Origin: CAVSWN01 sp046728115
GTDB taxonomy: Bacteria > Acidobacteriota > Vicinamibacteria > Vicinamibacterales > CAVVIG01
Length of the DNA stretch: 29,398 bases
Assembly (NCBI GenBank): GCA_046728115.1
Contig: JBKPDW010000633.1
Coordinates: forward strand, 1-29,398
Direction: 5' to 3'
Below, one piece after another: positions 14,559 to 23,038 of the stretch. How positions within the stretch are numbered: position 1 is the stretch's first letter; each line of letters starts with the position of its first letter. The position numbers and the translations under genes were made by a program. The notes below the pieces were generated by a model. The model was not told where the DNA came from. It made no database searches and was given only the letters and a program-made list of their open reading frames with translations.

Positions 14559-15038
14559 ATGATCGCCTTACGACAGATCCTGGTGGCCAGCGACTTCAGC
14601 CCGACGGCGGACGCGGCGCTCGACTACGGGCGCGCGCTGGCAGGGCGGTTCGGCGCGACGGTTCACCTGCTGCACGTCGCGGACAATCTCTTCTTCCGCC
14701 CGACGATTGCGGATCCCCATGAGATCAAAACGGCGACAACGAGACGCCTTCAGAGCCGCCTGACCGACGAGGATCGCGTCCGGCTGCATGCGCGCACGAT
14801 TGTCGAAATCTCTGACGATCCCGCCGATGCCATCGTCTGCTACGCCCGCGTGACCGCCGTCGATCTGATCGTCATGGGCACGCATGGCCGCGAAGGGATC
14901 CCGCATTTACTGATGGGCAGCGTGGCGGAACGCGTCGTCAGAACGGCGCCCTGTCCGGTGCTCACGATCAGACATCCCAAACCCGAATTCGTTCACGCGG
15001 ACGCCGGCCGCGCGTCCGTGGAAGCGAGGCTGCCATGA
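14559..15038 (+). CDS. Universal stress protein (single domain)
   Basis: 159-aa UspA-family protein: opening MIALRQILVASDFSPTAD and the nucleotide-binding loop MGTHGREGIPHLLMGSVAERV (G-x2-G-x9-G-S complete), ending CPVLTIRHPKP. The ATG at 14559 has GGAGG eight bases upstream; the frame is open further upstream but that part is regulatory DNA. Its stop overlaps the next Usp gene (ATGA). It is first in the operon that runs to the nine-heme cytochrome. Usp proteins with this loop bind ATP and help non-growing cells survive; the exact target is unknown. Confidence 0.95.
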   Translation: MIALRQILVASDFSPTADAALDYGRALAGRFGATVHLLHVADNLFFRPTIADPHEIKTATTRRLQSRLTDEDRVRLHARTIVEISDDPADAIVCYARVTAVDLIVMGTHGREGIPHLLMGSVAERVVRTAPCPVLTIRHPKPEFVHADAGRASVEARLP

Positions 15039-15535
15039 TTACCCTGAAAAAGATCCTCGTCGCCACCGACTTCAGCGAGCCGTCGGAAGCTGCACTGGCT
15101 TACGGCAAAGAGCTTGCGCGGAACTTTGGCGCGCAGCTGACCGTGCTCAACGTCGTGGACAACCTCTTGTCGCACGCGTATGGCGTCGACGGAGCTTTCA
15201 TTCTTACGGATCCTTCCATGCAGGCACAGTTCGAAGCGGGCAGACGGCAACAGGTGAACGAGCTGCTCTTTGACGAAGACCGCGAGATGCTCGGCGCAAA
15301 AGGCGTCGTCGTCACGTCGACATCGCCGTCGGTGGCCATCGCCAGCTACGCGCGAACCGAGAAAGTCGATCTGATCGTGATGGGCACGCACGGCCGCGGC
15401 GCTGTCCAGCATCTGCTCCTGGGAAGCGTCGCCGAGCGCGTCGTCCGAACGGCGCCGTGCCCTGTCCTGACCGTCCGACATCCCGAGCATGAATTCGTCC
15501 TGCCAGACGCTCTCGTTGAAGTAACCAAGGCGTGA
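15035..15535 (+). CDS. Universal stress protein (single domain)
   Basis: 166 aa, paralogue of the preceding gene: MITLKKILVATDFSEPSE, loop MGTHGRGAVQHLLLGSVAERV with the full ATP-binding pattern, then CPVLTVRHPEHEF. The start ATG overlaps the previous stop and the end overlaps a GTG start of the GNAT/synthetase gene, so three products are translationally coupled. The two neighbours may form hetero-oligomers (inference). A middle insert (YGVDGAFILTDPSMQ) replaces the shorter stretch of its partner. Confidence 0.95.
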   Translation: MITLKKILVATDFSEPSEAALAYGKELARNFGAQLTVLNVVDNLLSHAYGVDGAFILTDPSMQAQFEAGRRQQVNELLFDEDREMLGAKGVVVTSTSPSVAIASYARTEKVDLIVMGTHGRGAVQHLLLGSVAERVVRTAPCPVLTVRHPEHEFVLPDALVEVTKA

Positions 15536-18282
15536 CCGTGCAGATTATCAGCTCGACGTTGCCCGCCTCCGAAGATGCGCCCGACCGTGCGGTGCTGCGC
15601 GACGGCACAGTCGTGCAGCTCCGACTCGCAGTGCCGGACGACCGCGCTCTGGTCCGCCGGTTTTTCGACGATCTCTCGGTCGAATCGAAACGACAGCGGT
15701 TTTTTACGGTTGCCGAGCCGTCGGATCGCCTGCTGGACGGATTCTGCGACTCGTCCGATCTGACCAAGGCCGCTACGCTCGTCGCACTCAGGCTCGCCGG
15801 CGAGGAGCTTCGTGCGATTGCCGTCGGATCCTATTTCCGCACGTCTGCCGCGAGCGCCGAAGTCGCGTTCGCCGTTGACGACCGCCTGCAGGGCAAGGGG
15901 CTCGCAACCATTCTGCTCGAACGGCTCGCGACGATTGCCGCCGCGCACGGTATTTCGCGTTTCGAAGCGGAAACGCAGCGTGACAACGAGCACATGCTGG
16001 ACGTCTTTCGCGAGTCAGGGTTCGAGATCCACTCGACGTCGGAGTACGGCGTGGTGACCGTGCAGTTCTCACTCGATCCGACTCAGCGCGCCGTGGCGGC
16101 CGAGGAACGACGCGACGCGATCGCCACTGTCGCCTCGCTGCGCGCCGTCTTCGAGCCAACTGCCGTCGCCGTCGTCGGCGCGTCACGCGACCCGGCGAGC
16201 ATCGGTCGGCGAGTCCTGCGGGCGATCGTCTCGAGCCGGTTCGCGGGCGGCATCTATCCGGTCAATCCTCACGTTCAGGAACTCGACGGTCTCCGCTGTT
16301 ATTCCGCCATCGAGGAGCTGCCGGCGGGAATCGATCTTGCGGTCATCACGCTGCCCGCCCCGCTCGTACCGGCGGCGGTCGATCGGCTGGCAATCGCAGG
16401 CGTCCGATCGCTGGTCGTGATTTCGGCCGGCTTCGCCGAAGCCGGCGAGCATGGACGCACGTTGCAACGTCAACTCGTCGAGAAGGTCCGCGGACACGGC
16501 ATGCGAATGGTGGGGCCCAACTGCATGGGCCTGTTGAATACGAGCGCGGCGGTCCGACTGAACGCGACGTTCTCATCGGTGGTGCCGCCGCCAGGACGCA
16601 TCGCACTTCTCTCGCAGAGCGGCGCCCTGGGAATCGCCATACTCGAACTCGCCAAGGAACGAGGGGTCGGCCTGTCCACGTTCGTCAGTGTCGGCAACAA
16701 GGCCGACGTATCGGGCAACGACCTCCTTCAATACTGGGAAGCTGACGCCAGTACCTCGGTCATGCTGTTGTATCTGGAATCGTTCGGCAATCCCAAGAAA
16801 TTCGCGAGGCTCGCGCGCCGCATCGCGCGGACGAAGCCGATTATCGCGCTCAAGTCCGGGCGCTCGAAGGCCGGATCGCGAGCGGCGGGCAGTCATACGG
16901 CCGCTCTCGCCTCGCGCGACGTCGTCGTCGATGCACTATTCCGGCAATGCGGCGTGATACGGGCCGACACGATCGACGAAATGTTCGACATCGCCACATG
17001 CCTGGATGCCCAGCCTCTACCTGGAGGCCGCCGTGTGGCGATCGTGACGAATGCAGGTGGTCCTGGGATCCTGGCGGTCGATGCCTGTGAAGCCGCCGGT
17101 CTGACCGTCCTGCCTTTTGCCGAGGGGACGCGTGCCCGTCTGGCACAGTTTCTCCCCCCCGAGGCGAGCACTGGAAACCCGGTCGACATGGTGGCGTCGG
17201 CGGGACCTTCCGACTATTGCCGCGCAATCGAAGTCGCACTGACGGCCGATGACGTGGACGCGCTCATCATCATCTACACGCCGATCGATCCCACGAGCGC
17301 CGCTACGATACTGCGGGCCATTCGCGATGGCATCGGCGCCGCACGATCTGCGGGTGCCGGGGCCAAACCCATCTTGGCGTGCCTCATGGCCGAACCGGGA
17401 CGACCGCAGCCGCTCGTCGTCGGCCGGGAGCGGGTGCCCGCGTTTGCCTTTCCCGAAAATGCCGCGCGCGCCCTTGGCAAGGTGTGCACGTACGCCGAGT
17501 GGCGATACCGGACCCCAGGCCTCCTGTGGGGCTTCGAGGACGTTCATGCCGACGAGGCCCGGGCGATCTGTCAGGCGGCCGTCCAGCGCGGAGACAACGG
17601 ATGGCTCGGCCGCGAAGAGACGGAGCGCGTGCTCACGGCCTTTGGATTGCCCGTCGCACCGTGCATGCTTGCCCGATCGCCCGACGAGGCCGCGGCCCTT
17701 GCGAGCGTCATCGGTTTTCCCGTGGCAGCCAAGATTTCCGCTCGGACCATTCAACACAAGACCGATGTCGGCGGTGTGCGTCTGAACCTGTCGACCGCTG
17801 CGCAGGTGCGGCGGGCGGCCGCCGAAATCCTCGCCGCAGCCAAGCGGACTGCAACGGCCGAGGCGATCGACGGCATCCTGATCCAGTCGATGATCTCGGA
17901 CGGCGTTGAGACTATGATCGGCGTCTCGCAAGATCGACGATTTGGTCCGCTCGTGGCTTTCGGACTCGGCGGGATCCACGTCGAAGTACTGGGCGATGTG
18001 CAGTTCCGCATCGCGCCGCTGACCGATCGAGACGCAGACGACCTGCTGCACGACATTCGCGGGGTGCAGCTTCTTCAGGGTTTTCGCGGCCGGCCGCCGG
18101 TCGATCTCGCCGCGCTTCGCGAGGTGCTTCTCCGCGTCTCGCGTCTGGCCGTGGAGGTGCCGGAGATCGTGGAACTGGACCTCAACCCGGTGATTGCGCT
18201 GCCGGCGGAACAGGGCTGCCGGCTCGTGGACGCGCGCGTCAGGGTCCGTGGGGTCGGACAGGTCGCGAATGCCGATGGCTGA
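15532..18282 (+). CDS. GNAT acetyltransferase fused to ADP-forming acyl-CoA synthetase
   Basis: 916-aa fusion. Residues about 20-185 are a GNAT domain (acetyl-CoA site near VDDRLQGKGLATILLERL). Next is a CoA-binding Rossmann domain (AVVGASRDPASIGRRVLRAI), then a succinyl-CoA-ligase-like part carrying the phospho-histidine His455 in GSHTAAL. The C-terminus (about 690-900) is an ATP-grasp domain (FPVAAKISARTIQHKTDVGGVRLNL). The same modules form protein acetyltransferase Pat/YfiQ, where the GNAT domain is at the other end; here it is N-terminal. Role: either acyl-CoA/acetate interconversion or lysine acylation of target proteins. The start is a GTG overlapping the Usp stop; a second GTG six bases later is better spaced from AAGG. 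Its place between Usp and respiratory genes suggests energy metabolism under stress. Confidence 0.93.
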   Translation: MTVQIISSTLPASEDAPDRAVLRDGTVVQLRLAVPDDRALVRRFFDDLSVESKRQRFFTVAEPSDRLLDGFCDSSDLTKAATLVALRLAGEELRAIAVGSYFRTSAASAEVAFAVDDRLQGKGLATILLERLATIAAAHGISRFEAETQRDNEHMLDVFRESGFEIHSTSEYGVVTVQFSLDPTQRAVAAEERRDAIATVASLRAVFEPTAVAVVGASRDPASIGRRVLRAIVSSRFAGGIYPVNPHVQELDGLRCYSAIEELPAGIDLAVITLPAPLVPAAVDRLAIAGVRSLVVISAGFAEAGEHGRTLQRQLVEKVRGHGMRMVGPNCMGLLNTSAAVRLNATFSSVVPPPGRIALLSQSGALGIAILELAKERGVGLSTFVSVGNKADVSGNDLLQYWEADASTSVMLLYLESFGNPKKFARLARRIARTKPIIALKSGRSKAGSRAAGSHTAALASRDVVVDALFRQCGVIRADTIDEMFDIATCLDAQPLPGGRRVAIVTNAGGPGILAVDACEAAGLTVLPFAEGTRARLAQFLPPEASTGNPVDMVASAGPSDYCRAIEVALTADDVDALIIIYTPIDPTSAATILRAIRDGIGAARSAGAGAKPILACLMAEPGRPQPLVVGRERVPAFAFPENAARALGKVCTYAEWRYRTPGLLWGFEDVHADEARAICQAAVQRGDNGWLGREETERVLTAFGLPVAPCMLARSPDEAAALASVIGFPVAAKISARTIQHKTDVGGVRLNLSTAAQVRRAAAEILAAAKRTATAEAIDGILIQSMISDGVETMIGVSQDRRFGPLVAFGLGGIHVEVLGDVQFRIAPLTDRDADDLLHDIRGVQLLQGFRGRPPVDLAALREVLLRVSRLAVEVPEIVELDLNPVIALPAEQGCRLVDARVRVRGVGQVANADG

Positions 18283-18751
18283 TCCTTCCGAAATCCCCCG
18301 CTACGCGGAAACGACTTTCCAGCGACGCTCGTTCCTCGACGCCCTTCTCACGGTGGGATTCGTGTCGACCGCCGCCGCCATCGCGTATCCCGTGGCCCGG
18401 TTTCTCGTCCCACCCCCCGGCGGTGAACCGGACACTCAAAGTGTCATCGCGGGCCGCATCGGCGCGTTGCGGCTGAACTCTGCTGCCATCTTCAAGTTCG
18501 GCAGCAAGCCCGGCATCGTCGTGCGGGCCGCCGACGGGGAGGTTCGCGCTTTCAGTGCCGTGTGCACGCACCTCGATTGCACGGTCCAGTACAAGGACGA
18601 CACGTCACAACTCTGGTGTGCCTGCCACAACGGCACGTACGACCTCAGCGGCGCTGTGGTGTCCGGACCGCCGCCGCGGGGCCTGGAACCCTTTGTCGTC
18701 AACCTGCGTGGGGAGGGCGACGAAGCGGAAATCGTCGTATCGCGCGCATGA
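18269..18751 (+). CDS. Rieske iron-sulfur protein of a cytochrome bc-type complex
   Basis: 160 aa. The N-terminus has a twin-arginine-like QRRSFLD followed by one membrane helix (LLTVGFVSTAAAIAYPVARFLV). The soluble domain carries both cluster boxes: CTHLDC (ligands Cys99, His101; Cys104) and CACH (Cys117, Cys119, His120), so Cys104-Cys119 can form the usual disulfide. It transfers electrons from quinol at the cytochrome b Qo site to a c-type cytochrome. The ATG at 18269 follows CAGGT; 18275 is a close alternative. It overlaps the synthetase stop and the cytochrome b start (ATGA). Confidence 0.95.
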   Translation: MPMADPSEIPRYAETTFQRRSFLDALLTVGFVSTAAAIAYPVARFLVPPPGGEPDTQSVIAGRIGALRLNSAAIFKFGSKPGIVVRAADGEVRAFSAVCTHLDCTVQYKDDTSQLWCACHNGTYDLSGAVVSGPPPRGLEPFVVNLRGEGDEAEIVVSRA

Positions 18752-19824
18752 ACGGTGTGTGGCGCTGGCTCGACGAGCGGATCGACCTGAGCGGCGTGCG
18801 GCATTTCATCGCCGAAAAAGGTGTGCCCGTGCACGCCCAGAAGGTCTGGTACTACCTCGGTGGAATGACGCTGTTCCTGTTCGGCGTCCAGATCTTTACG
18901 GGCATTCTGCTGCTGCTCTATTACCGGCCGAGCGCTGCGGAGGCCTACGAAAGCGTTCAATTCATCGTCGCGCAAGTGGAGTTCGGCTGGCTCATTCGCA
19001 ATATCCACAGCTGGTCGGCCAACCTCCTGATCGGCCTGGCGTTCGCGCACTTCTTCAGCGTGTTCTTTCTGAAGTCGTACCGAAAGCCCCGCGAACTCAC
19101 CTGGCTCACTGGCATCGTGCTCCTCTTCCTCATGCTCGGCTTTGGGTTCAGCGGATACCTGCTCCCCTGGAACGAGCTGTCGTTCTTCGCCACCAAGGTC
19201 GGCACGGGCATCGCGGGCGCCGTACCCCTCGTTGGTCGCTTCACGCTGCGCCTTCTTCGCGGCGGCGACGACGTGACGGGCGCGACGCTGTCGCGCTTTT
19301 ATGGCCTGCACGTGGCGGTGCTGCCGGCCATCACGACCGCGCTCGTTGCCGCGCACCTGCTGTTGGTGCAGCGTCAGGGCATGAGCGTGCCGATCTCCGT
19401 CGAGCGATCGCTCCAGCGCGGCGAGCGGCTGCGACAGATGCCGTTTTTCCCCAACTACATCCTGCGCGACATGCTTGCCTGGTACGTCGTGCTTGCTGTG
19501 CTCGCTGCCCTCGCCGCGTTCTGGCCCTGGGAACTCGGATTGAAGGCCGATCCGTTCGCCGTGGTGCCGCCGGGAATTCGACCGGAATGGTATTTCCTGG
19601 CGATGTTCCACACCCTCAAGCTGTTGCCGAGCCATGTGTTGGGAGTCGAAGGGGAGCAGCTGGGTGTGGTCGGCTTCGGAGTCGCGGCGCTGATTCTCGT
19701 GCTCGTACCGTTCCTCGATCGGCGGGCGCAGCGCGGCGAACCGAGTCCCGCGTTCACGATTCTCGCAGGTCTCGGCCTCGCATACCTCGTGACGTTCACG
19801 ATCATTGGCCATTACGCGAAGTAG
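18748..19824 (+). CDS. Cytochrome b (b6-like spacing) of a quinol-oxidising complex
   Basis: 358-aa membrane protein holding both halves of cytochrome b. Heme ligands are His87/His101 in one helix and His188/His203 in another. The second pair is spaced one residue wider, as in b6-type proteins. The Qo-site motif PEWYF is at 279-283 (IRPEWYFLAMFHTLKLLP). About seven to eight membrane helices are visible. It has no cytochrome c1 partner gene; instead the next gene encodes a membrane-anchored nine-heme cytochrome that can take electrons from the Rieske protein (inference). The true start MNGVWRW at 18748 overlaps the Rieske stop. Confidence 0.95.
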   Translation: MNGVWRWLDERIDLSGVRHFIAEKGVPVHAQKVWYYLGGMTLFLFGVQIFTGILLLLYYRPSAAEAYESVQFIVAQVEFGWLIRNIHSWSANLLIGLAFAHFFSVFFLKSYRKPRELTWLTGIVLLFLMLGFGFSGYLLPWNELSFFATKVGTGIAGAVPLVGRFTLRLLRGGDDVTGATLSRFYGLHVAVLPAITTALVAAHLLLVQRQGMSVPISVERSLQRGERLRQMPFFPNYILRDMLAWYVVLAVLAALAAFWPWELGLKADPFAVVPPGIRPEWYFLAMFHTLKLLPSHVLGVEGEQLGVVGFGVAALILVLVPFLDRRAQRGEPSPAFTILAGLGLAYLVTFTIIGHYAK

Positions 19825-19829
19825 GTCCT

Positions 19830-21155
19830 ATGGAAGGCATACCGAAGGGGTCGTGGCGACTGGTCGCGGCTCTGGCTGCATCGCTCGTGCTCTGCACGAT
19901 CGCGACCGCCCGGGCGCAGCCCGCCGCAGCCAGCGTGTGCGTGGCCTGTCACGCCTCGCAGCAGGACGCCCGCCTTGCGACGCCGGCGGCGCGATTTTCA
20001 CAGGGTGACGTCCATCGTGAAAGTGGTCTGACCTGCGCCGGCTGCCACGGCGGCGACGCAGGCGCGCAGGACAAGGCCGGTGGCCACGCCGTTGCAAAGC
20101 AGTTCAAGGGCAAGCCCGCTGGGCAGGGGATCATCGACACCTGCGCGCGCTGTCACAGCGACGTGGCGTACATGCGCAAGTTCGCACCGCGGCAGCGCGT
20201 CGACCAGGCGGCGGAGTACGCTGCCAGCGTGCACGGCCAGCGGCTGGCGAAAGGCGACCACAATGTCGCCACGTGCGCAAGTTGTCATGGGGCGCACGGC
20301 GTGCGCCGCGTGAGCGACGCAAAATCGCCGGTTTTCCCCACTAACGTCGCCGGAACCTGCGCGGCGTGTCACGCCGACGGCCGCCGCATGTCGGCGTACA
20401 CGCAGCCCGGCGGATCGCCTCTCTCGACGCAACAATTTGCCGACTATCAGAAGAGCGTGCATTACACCGCGCTGACGAAAGGGCGCGATCTCTCTGCGCC
20501 GACGTGCAATGACTGCCACGGCAATCACGGTGCGGCCCCGCCCGGCGCGGGATCGGTCGTGAACGTCTGTGGGACGTGCCATGCCGTCTTCGCGCAGAAA
20601 TTTTCGACCAGTGTGCACAAGGAGATCTTCGACAAGGGATGCGTCGAGTGCCACAGCAATCATGCGGTGCTCAAACCGAGCGACGACATGCTTGGGGTCT
20701 CAGGTCATGGCGTGTGTGCCACGTGCCACAACGGCGCCGATCCAACCGACAAGGGCGCGGCTGCCGCCGTGGCCATGCGCGCGGATCTCGAACGGCTCAA
20801 GAGCACGATCGATCAGACCGGCGCGCTCGTCGCCCGGGTCAAGAACGCTGGCATCGAGATGAGCGACCAACAGCTGGCGATGCGCGAAGCTGCCACGAAA
20901 CTCACGCTGGCGCGCACCGAAATGCACGCATTCGCTCCCGCACAGATCACGCCGATCGTCAAGGAAGGCATCGCGATCGTCGCGGCGGCAGACAAGGCCG
21001 GCCAGCGCGGCCTGGCGGAGCTGAGCTACCGACGCCGTGGTCTGTTCATCTCGCTGGGAGCAATCCTCATCGTCGTCATCGGTCTCGCCCTGAAGGTGCG
21101 CGAGATTGACCGGCGCGCTCAGAACACGCACCCGGAGGATCTGACGGGTCGCTGA
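19830..21155 (+). CDS. Nine-heme membrane-anchored cytochrome c
   Basis: 441 aa. A signal peptide (LVAALAASLVLCTIATARA) is followed by nine CxxCH sites at residues 37, 69, 105, 149, 177, 226, 247, 271 and 296. Then come a helical linker (about 310-400) and a C-terminal membrane anchor (GLFISLGAILIVVIGLALK, 404-422) ending in a basic cytoplasmic tail. Many additional His residues (CHGAHG, CHGNHG, CHSNHA) supply bis-His ligation. Five bases separate it from cytochrome b, so it very likely replaces cytochrome c1 as electron acceptor, comparable in concept to the multiheme Cbc complexes of Geobacter. It ends the sigma-54-linked operon; only 50 bases, with a GCTGCGCAGC palindrome at 21161-21170, separate it from the convergent gene. 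Confidence 0.93.
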   Translation: MEGIPKGSWRLVAALAASLVLCTIATARAQPAAASVCVACHASQQDARLATPAARFSQGDVHRESGLTCAGCHGGDAGAQDKAGGHAVAKQFKGKPAGQGIIDTCARCHSDVAYMRKFAPRQRVDQAAEYAASVHGQRLAKGDHNVATCASCHGAHGVRRVSDAKSPVFPTNVAGTCAACHADGRRMSAYTQPGGSPLSTQQFADYQKSVHYTALTKGRDLSAPTCNDCHGNHGAAPPGAGSVVNVCGTCHAVFAQKFSTSVHKEIFDKGCVECHSNHAVLKPSDDMLGVSGHGVCATCHNGADPTDKGAAAAVAMRADLERLKSTIDQTGALVARVKNAGIEMSDQQLAMREAATKLTLARTEMHAFAPAQITPIVKEGIAIVAAADKAGQRGLAELSYRRRGLFISLGAILIVVIGLALKVREIDRRAQNTHPEDLTGR

Positions 21156-21205
21156 GCCTGGCTGCGCAGCTCGGTGAAGAGTCGGCCTGCCAGACGTGGG
21201 ACGGC

Positions 21206-21655
21206 CTACGCGGGCAAGCCGAGTGTGAATGCGCGCGCCCACCGATGCCACGCGTGAATGCCGCTCGGCTGCGCGAACATCAGGATGCATTCGCCAACAA
21301 TCACGTTCAGCCCGAGTTCGTCGCACAGACGCAGGGCTTCCGCCGACTCCGCGCCCTGCTGCAGCCAGACGTGCCGGATACCTGCTGCGGCGGCCTCTCG
21401 CACGACGTGCACCGCCTGCTTGGGCGGAACCACGATCAACACGGCGTTCACACGCTCCTTCAGATCCTTCAGGTGTGCCGCGCAGCGCACACCATCGACG
21501 GTCGGCGACAACCAGTTGACCGGATAGATGCGATAGCCTTTCGTCCGCAGCGCGCGACACGCCGCATTGCCGAATCCCTTGCCGGTCCCCGACACGCCCA
21601 CGACGGCAATCGATGCATTGGCGAGAAAGGCATCAATCGATTGTGCGGTTGACAT
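21206..21655 (-). CDS. CoA-binding domain protein (YccU-like)
   Basis: 149-aa protein consisting of one Rossmann-type CoA-binding domain: IAVVGVSGTGKGFGNAACRALRTKGYRIYPVNW, then VNAVLIVVPPKQAVHVVREAAAAGIRHVWLQQGAES and GLNVIVGECILMF. It is homologous to the CoA-binding segment of acyl-CoA synthetases, such as the large fusion in this window, but has no ligase part. The ATG at 21655 has GGAG at good spacing. Last gene of the minus-strand unit that begins at alcohol dehydrogenase. Function in this family is not established; ligand sensing or acyl-CoA binding is likely. Confidence 0.9.
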   Translation of the reverse strand: MSTAQSIDAFLANASIAVVGVSGTGKGFGNAACRALRTKGYRIYPVNWLSPTVDGVRCAAHLKDLKERVNAVLIVVPPKQAVHVVREAAAAGIRHVWLQQGAESAEALRLCDELGLNVIVGECILMFAQPSGIHAWHRWARAFTLGLPA

Positions 21656-21665
21656 AAGGACTCCA

Positions 21666-22301
21666 TCAGATCCCGAGGCCGACGACCACGATGCCGACGA
21701 GTACGACGATGACGCCGGCAATCGCCTGGCTATGGCGATCGATCCAGCCGCAGTGCGTCGCTGACGCCGCAGCGTATGCGGGTAGCGTCAGCAGCAGCAT
21801 CGTGCCGATGGTCGCCACTTCGTACACGACGATGACGGCCAGCATGGCCATCCACCCGAGCGGTGCCGCGGCGAAGATGAGAGGAATCACAGCGAGGCAC
21901 GGATCGGCGGAGAAAAGAAGAAACAACGTCCAAGGCGTCAGGCGATCGTGGCCGTGTCCACCGCCTGGGCCGTGGTGATGGCCGTGCGAGTGTGCTTTCT
22001 TACTGAGGCCCCATACTGCGTACGCGACGCCAAACCCGATGAGGAGCATTCCCGATGCGCTCTCGAGACGTTGGCCGAATCGGCCAAGCAACTCGGTGCC
22101 GAACGCGACGCTGGCCAGTCCCAGCCCGACGGATCCTGTCACGTGACCGACACCGCATCCGGCCGTCACGATCATCGTGCGACGCATCGACCAGCGCTCG
22201 GCTCGCGCGAGCGCGGCAAACGGCATCCAGTGATCGGGCGCCAACGTGTGGACCGATCCGATACCGGCAGCCGCCGCAATGAGCGCCAGAGTGATGGTCA
22301 T
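21666..22301 (-). CDS. NiCoT/NicO-like nickel (or cobalt) transporter
   Basis: 211-aa inner-membrane protein with six or so helices. The N-terminal helix region carries HTLAPDH, which fits the H-x4-D-H signature of nickel/cobalt permeases. Between helices lies a histidine-rich loop (SHGHHHGPGGGHGHD), a usual metal-binding feature. It starts at an ATG overlapping the hypB stop (ATGA). Coupling to hypB, a nickel-insertion GTPase, supports nickel as substrate. The upstream extension seen in the same frame belongs to hypB sequence. Its relatives include UreH/HupE-type proteins, so the exact subfamily is uncertain. Confidence 0.8.
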   Translation of the reverse strand: MTITLALIAAAAGIGSVHTLAPDHWMPFAALARAERWSMRRTMIVTAGCGVGHVTGSVGLGLASVAFGTELLGRFGQRLESASGMLLIGFGVAYAVWGLSKKAHSHGHHHGPGGGHGHDRLTPWTLFLLFSADPCLAVIPLIFAAAPLGWMAMLAVIVVYEVATIGTMLLLTLPAYAAASATHCGWIDRHSQAIAGVIVVLVGIVVVGLGI

Positions 22302-23038
22302 GCGCTCAGTCCCACGCCCGCCGCCGCCATGCAAGACGTCGTGCGCGGATGCCCGTGGTTCCGCAGCCAGCGGATCCACAGATCGATGCCCTCACCCGTA
22401 CGCGCGGACACCGGGAGCATGCGAGGCACAGTCATGACACGGGCCAGGTTGTATTCGATTCTCTCGACCGAAATATCCGGCAACTGCGGCAGCAGATCGA
22501 TTTTCGTCAACAGCACCAGGTCCGCTTTGTGGAACATCGTCGGATATTTGAGTGGTTTGTCCTCGCCCTCTGTCACCGACAACGCAACCACGTTGGCGTC
22601 CTGTCCGAGGTCGTACACGGCGGGACAGACGAGATTGCCCACATTCTCGATGAACAGGTACGCGAACGTGCGCCACGGCAGATGGTGCAGCCCGCGATGC
22701 ACCATGTCGGCATCGAGATGGCATGCCGTACCGGTCGTGATGGATTGGGCCAGCAGGCCCACGGCGCGCAGCCGCTCGGCATCATGATCGGTGGCGAGAT
22801 CACCGGTCAGGACGCCGATACGCGCGGTTTCACCCGTCTTCCCCAGCGTCTGCGCCGTGGCTTCGAGCACGGCGGTTTTTCCGGCGCCCGGCGATCCCAT
22901 CAGATTGATGGCCACGACATGATGGTCCCGAAAATGCTCGCGGTTGTGGCGCGCCGCGCGATCGTTGGCGGCCAGAATGCGATCGTGAACATGAAACGGT
23001 ATCACGTGCGGATCGCCGCACCCACAGGTCTCACACAT
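22298..23038 (-). CDS. hypB: Hydrogenase nickel-incorporation GTPase HypB
   Basis: 246 aa. N-terminal metal motif CETCGC (2-7), then the G-domain with P-loop GSPGAGKT, switch/Asp region GVLTGDLATDHDAERL, GTACHLDADMVHRGL, the NVGNLVCPAVYDLG metal site and specificity motif TKIDLLP. HypB stores and delivers Ni2+ to the large subunit of NiFe-hydrogenase with HypA. No hypA, other hyp genes or hydrogenase structural genes are in this window. The position where hypA often lies holds an orphan malic-enzyme fragment instead. The start ATG overlaps that gene's stop (TGATG). Confidence 0.95.
   Translation of the reverse strand: MCETCGCGDPHVIPFHVHDRILAANDRAARHNREHFRDHHVVAINLMGSPGAGKTAVLEATAQTLGKTGETARIGVLTGDLATDHDAERLRAVGLLAQSITTGTACHLDADMVHRGLHHLPWRTFAYLFIENVGNLVCPAVYDLGQDANVVALSVTEGEDKPLKYPTMFHKADLVLLTKIDLLPQLPDISVERIEYNLARVMTVPRMLPVSARTGEGIDLWIRWLRNHGHPRTTSCMAAAGVGLSA

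Noticed and set aside
18436..19812. Minus-strand open frame opposite the Rieske and cytochrome b genes
   Set aside because: Charged, repetitive antisense translation (many E, R, H, Q) without a start signal.
21161..21170. GCTGCGCAGC palindrome as terminator of the respiratory operon
   Set aside because: Only five base pairs with no loop of its own and no T-run after it; not enough to call a terminator.
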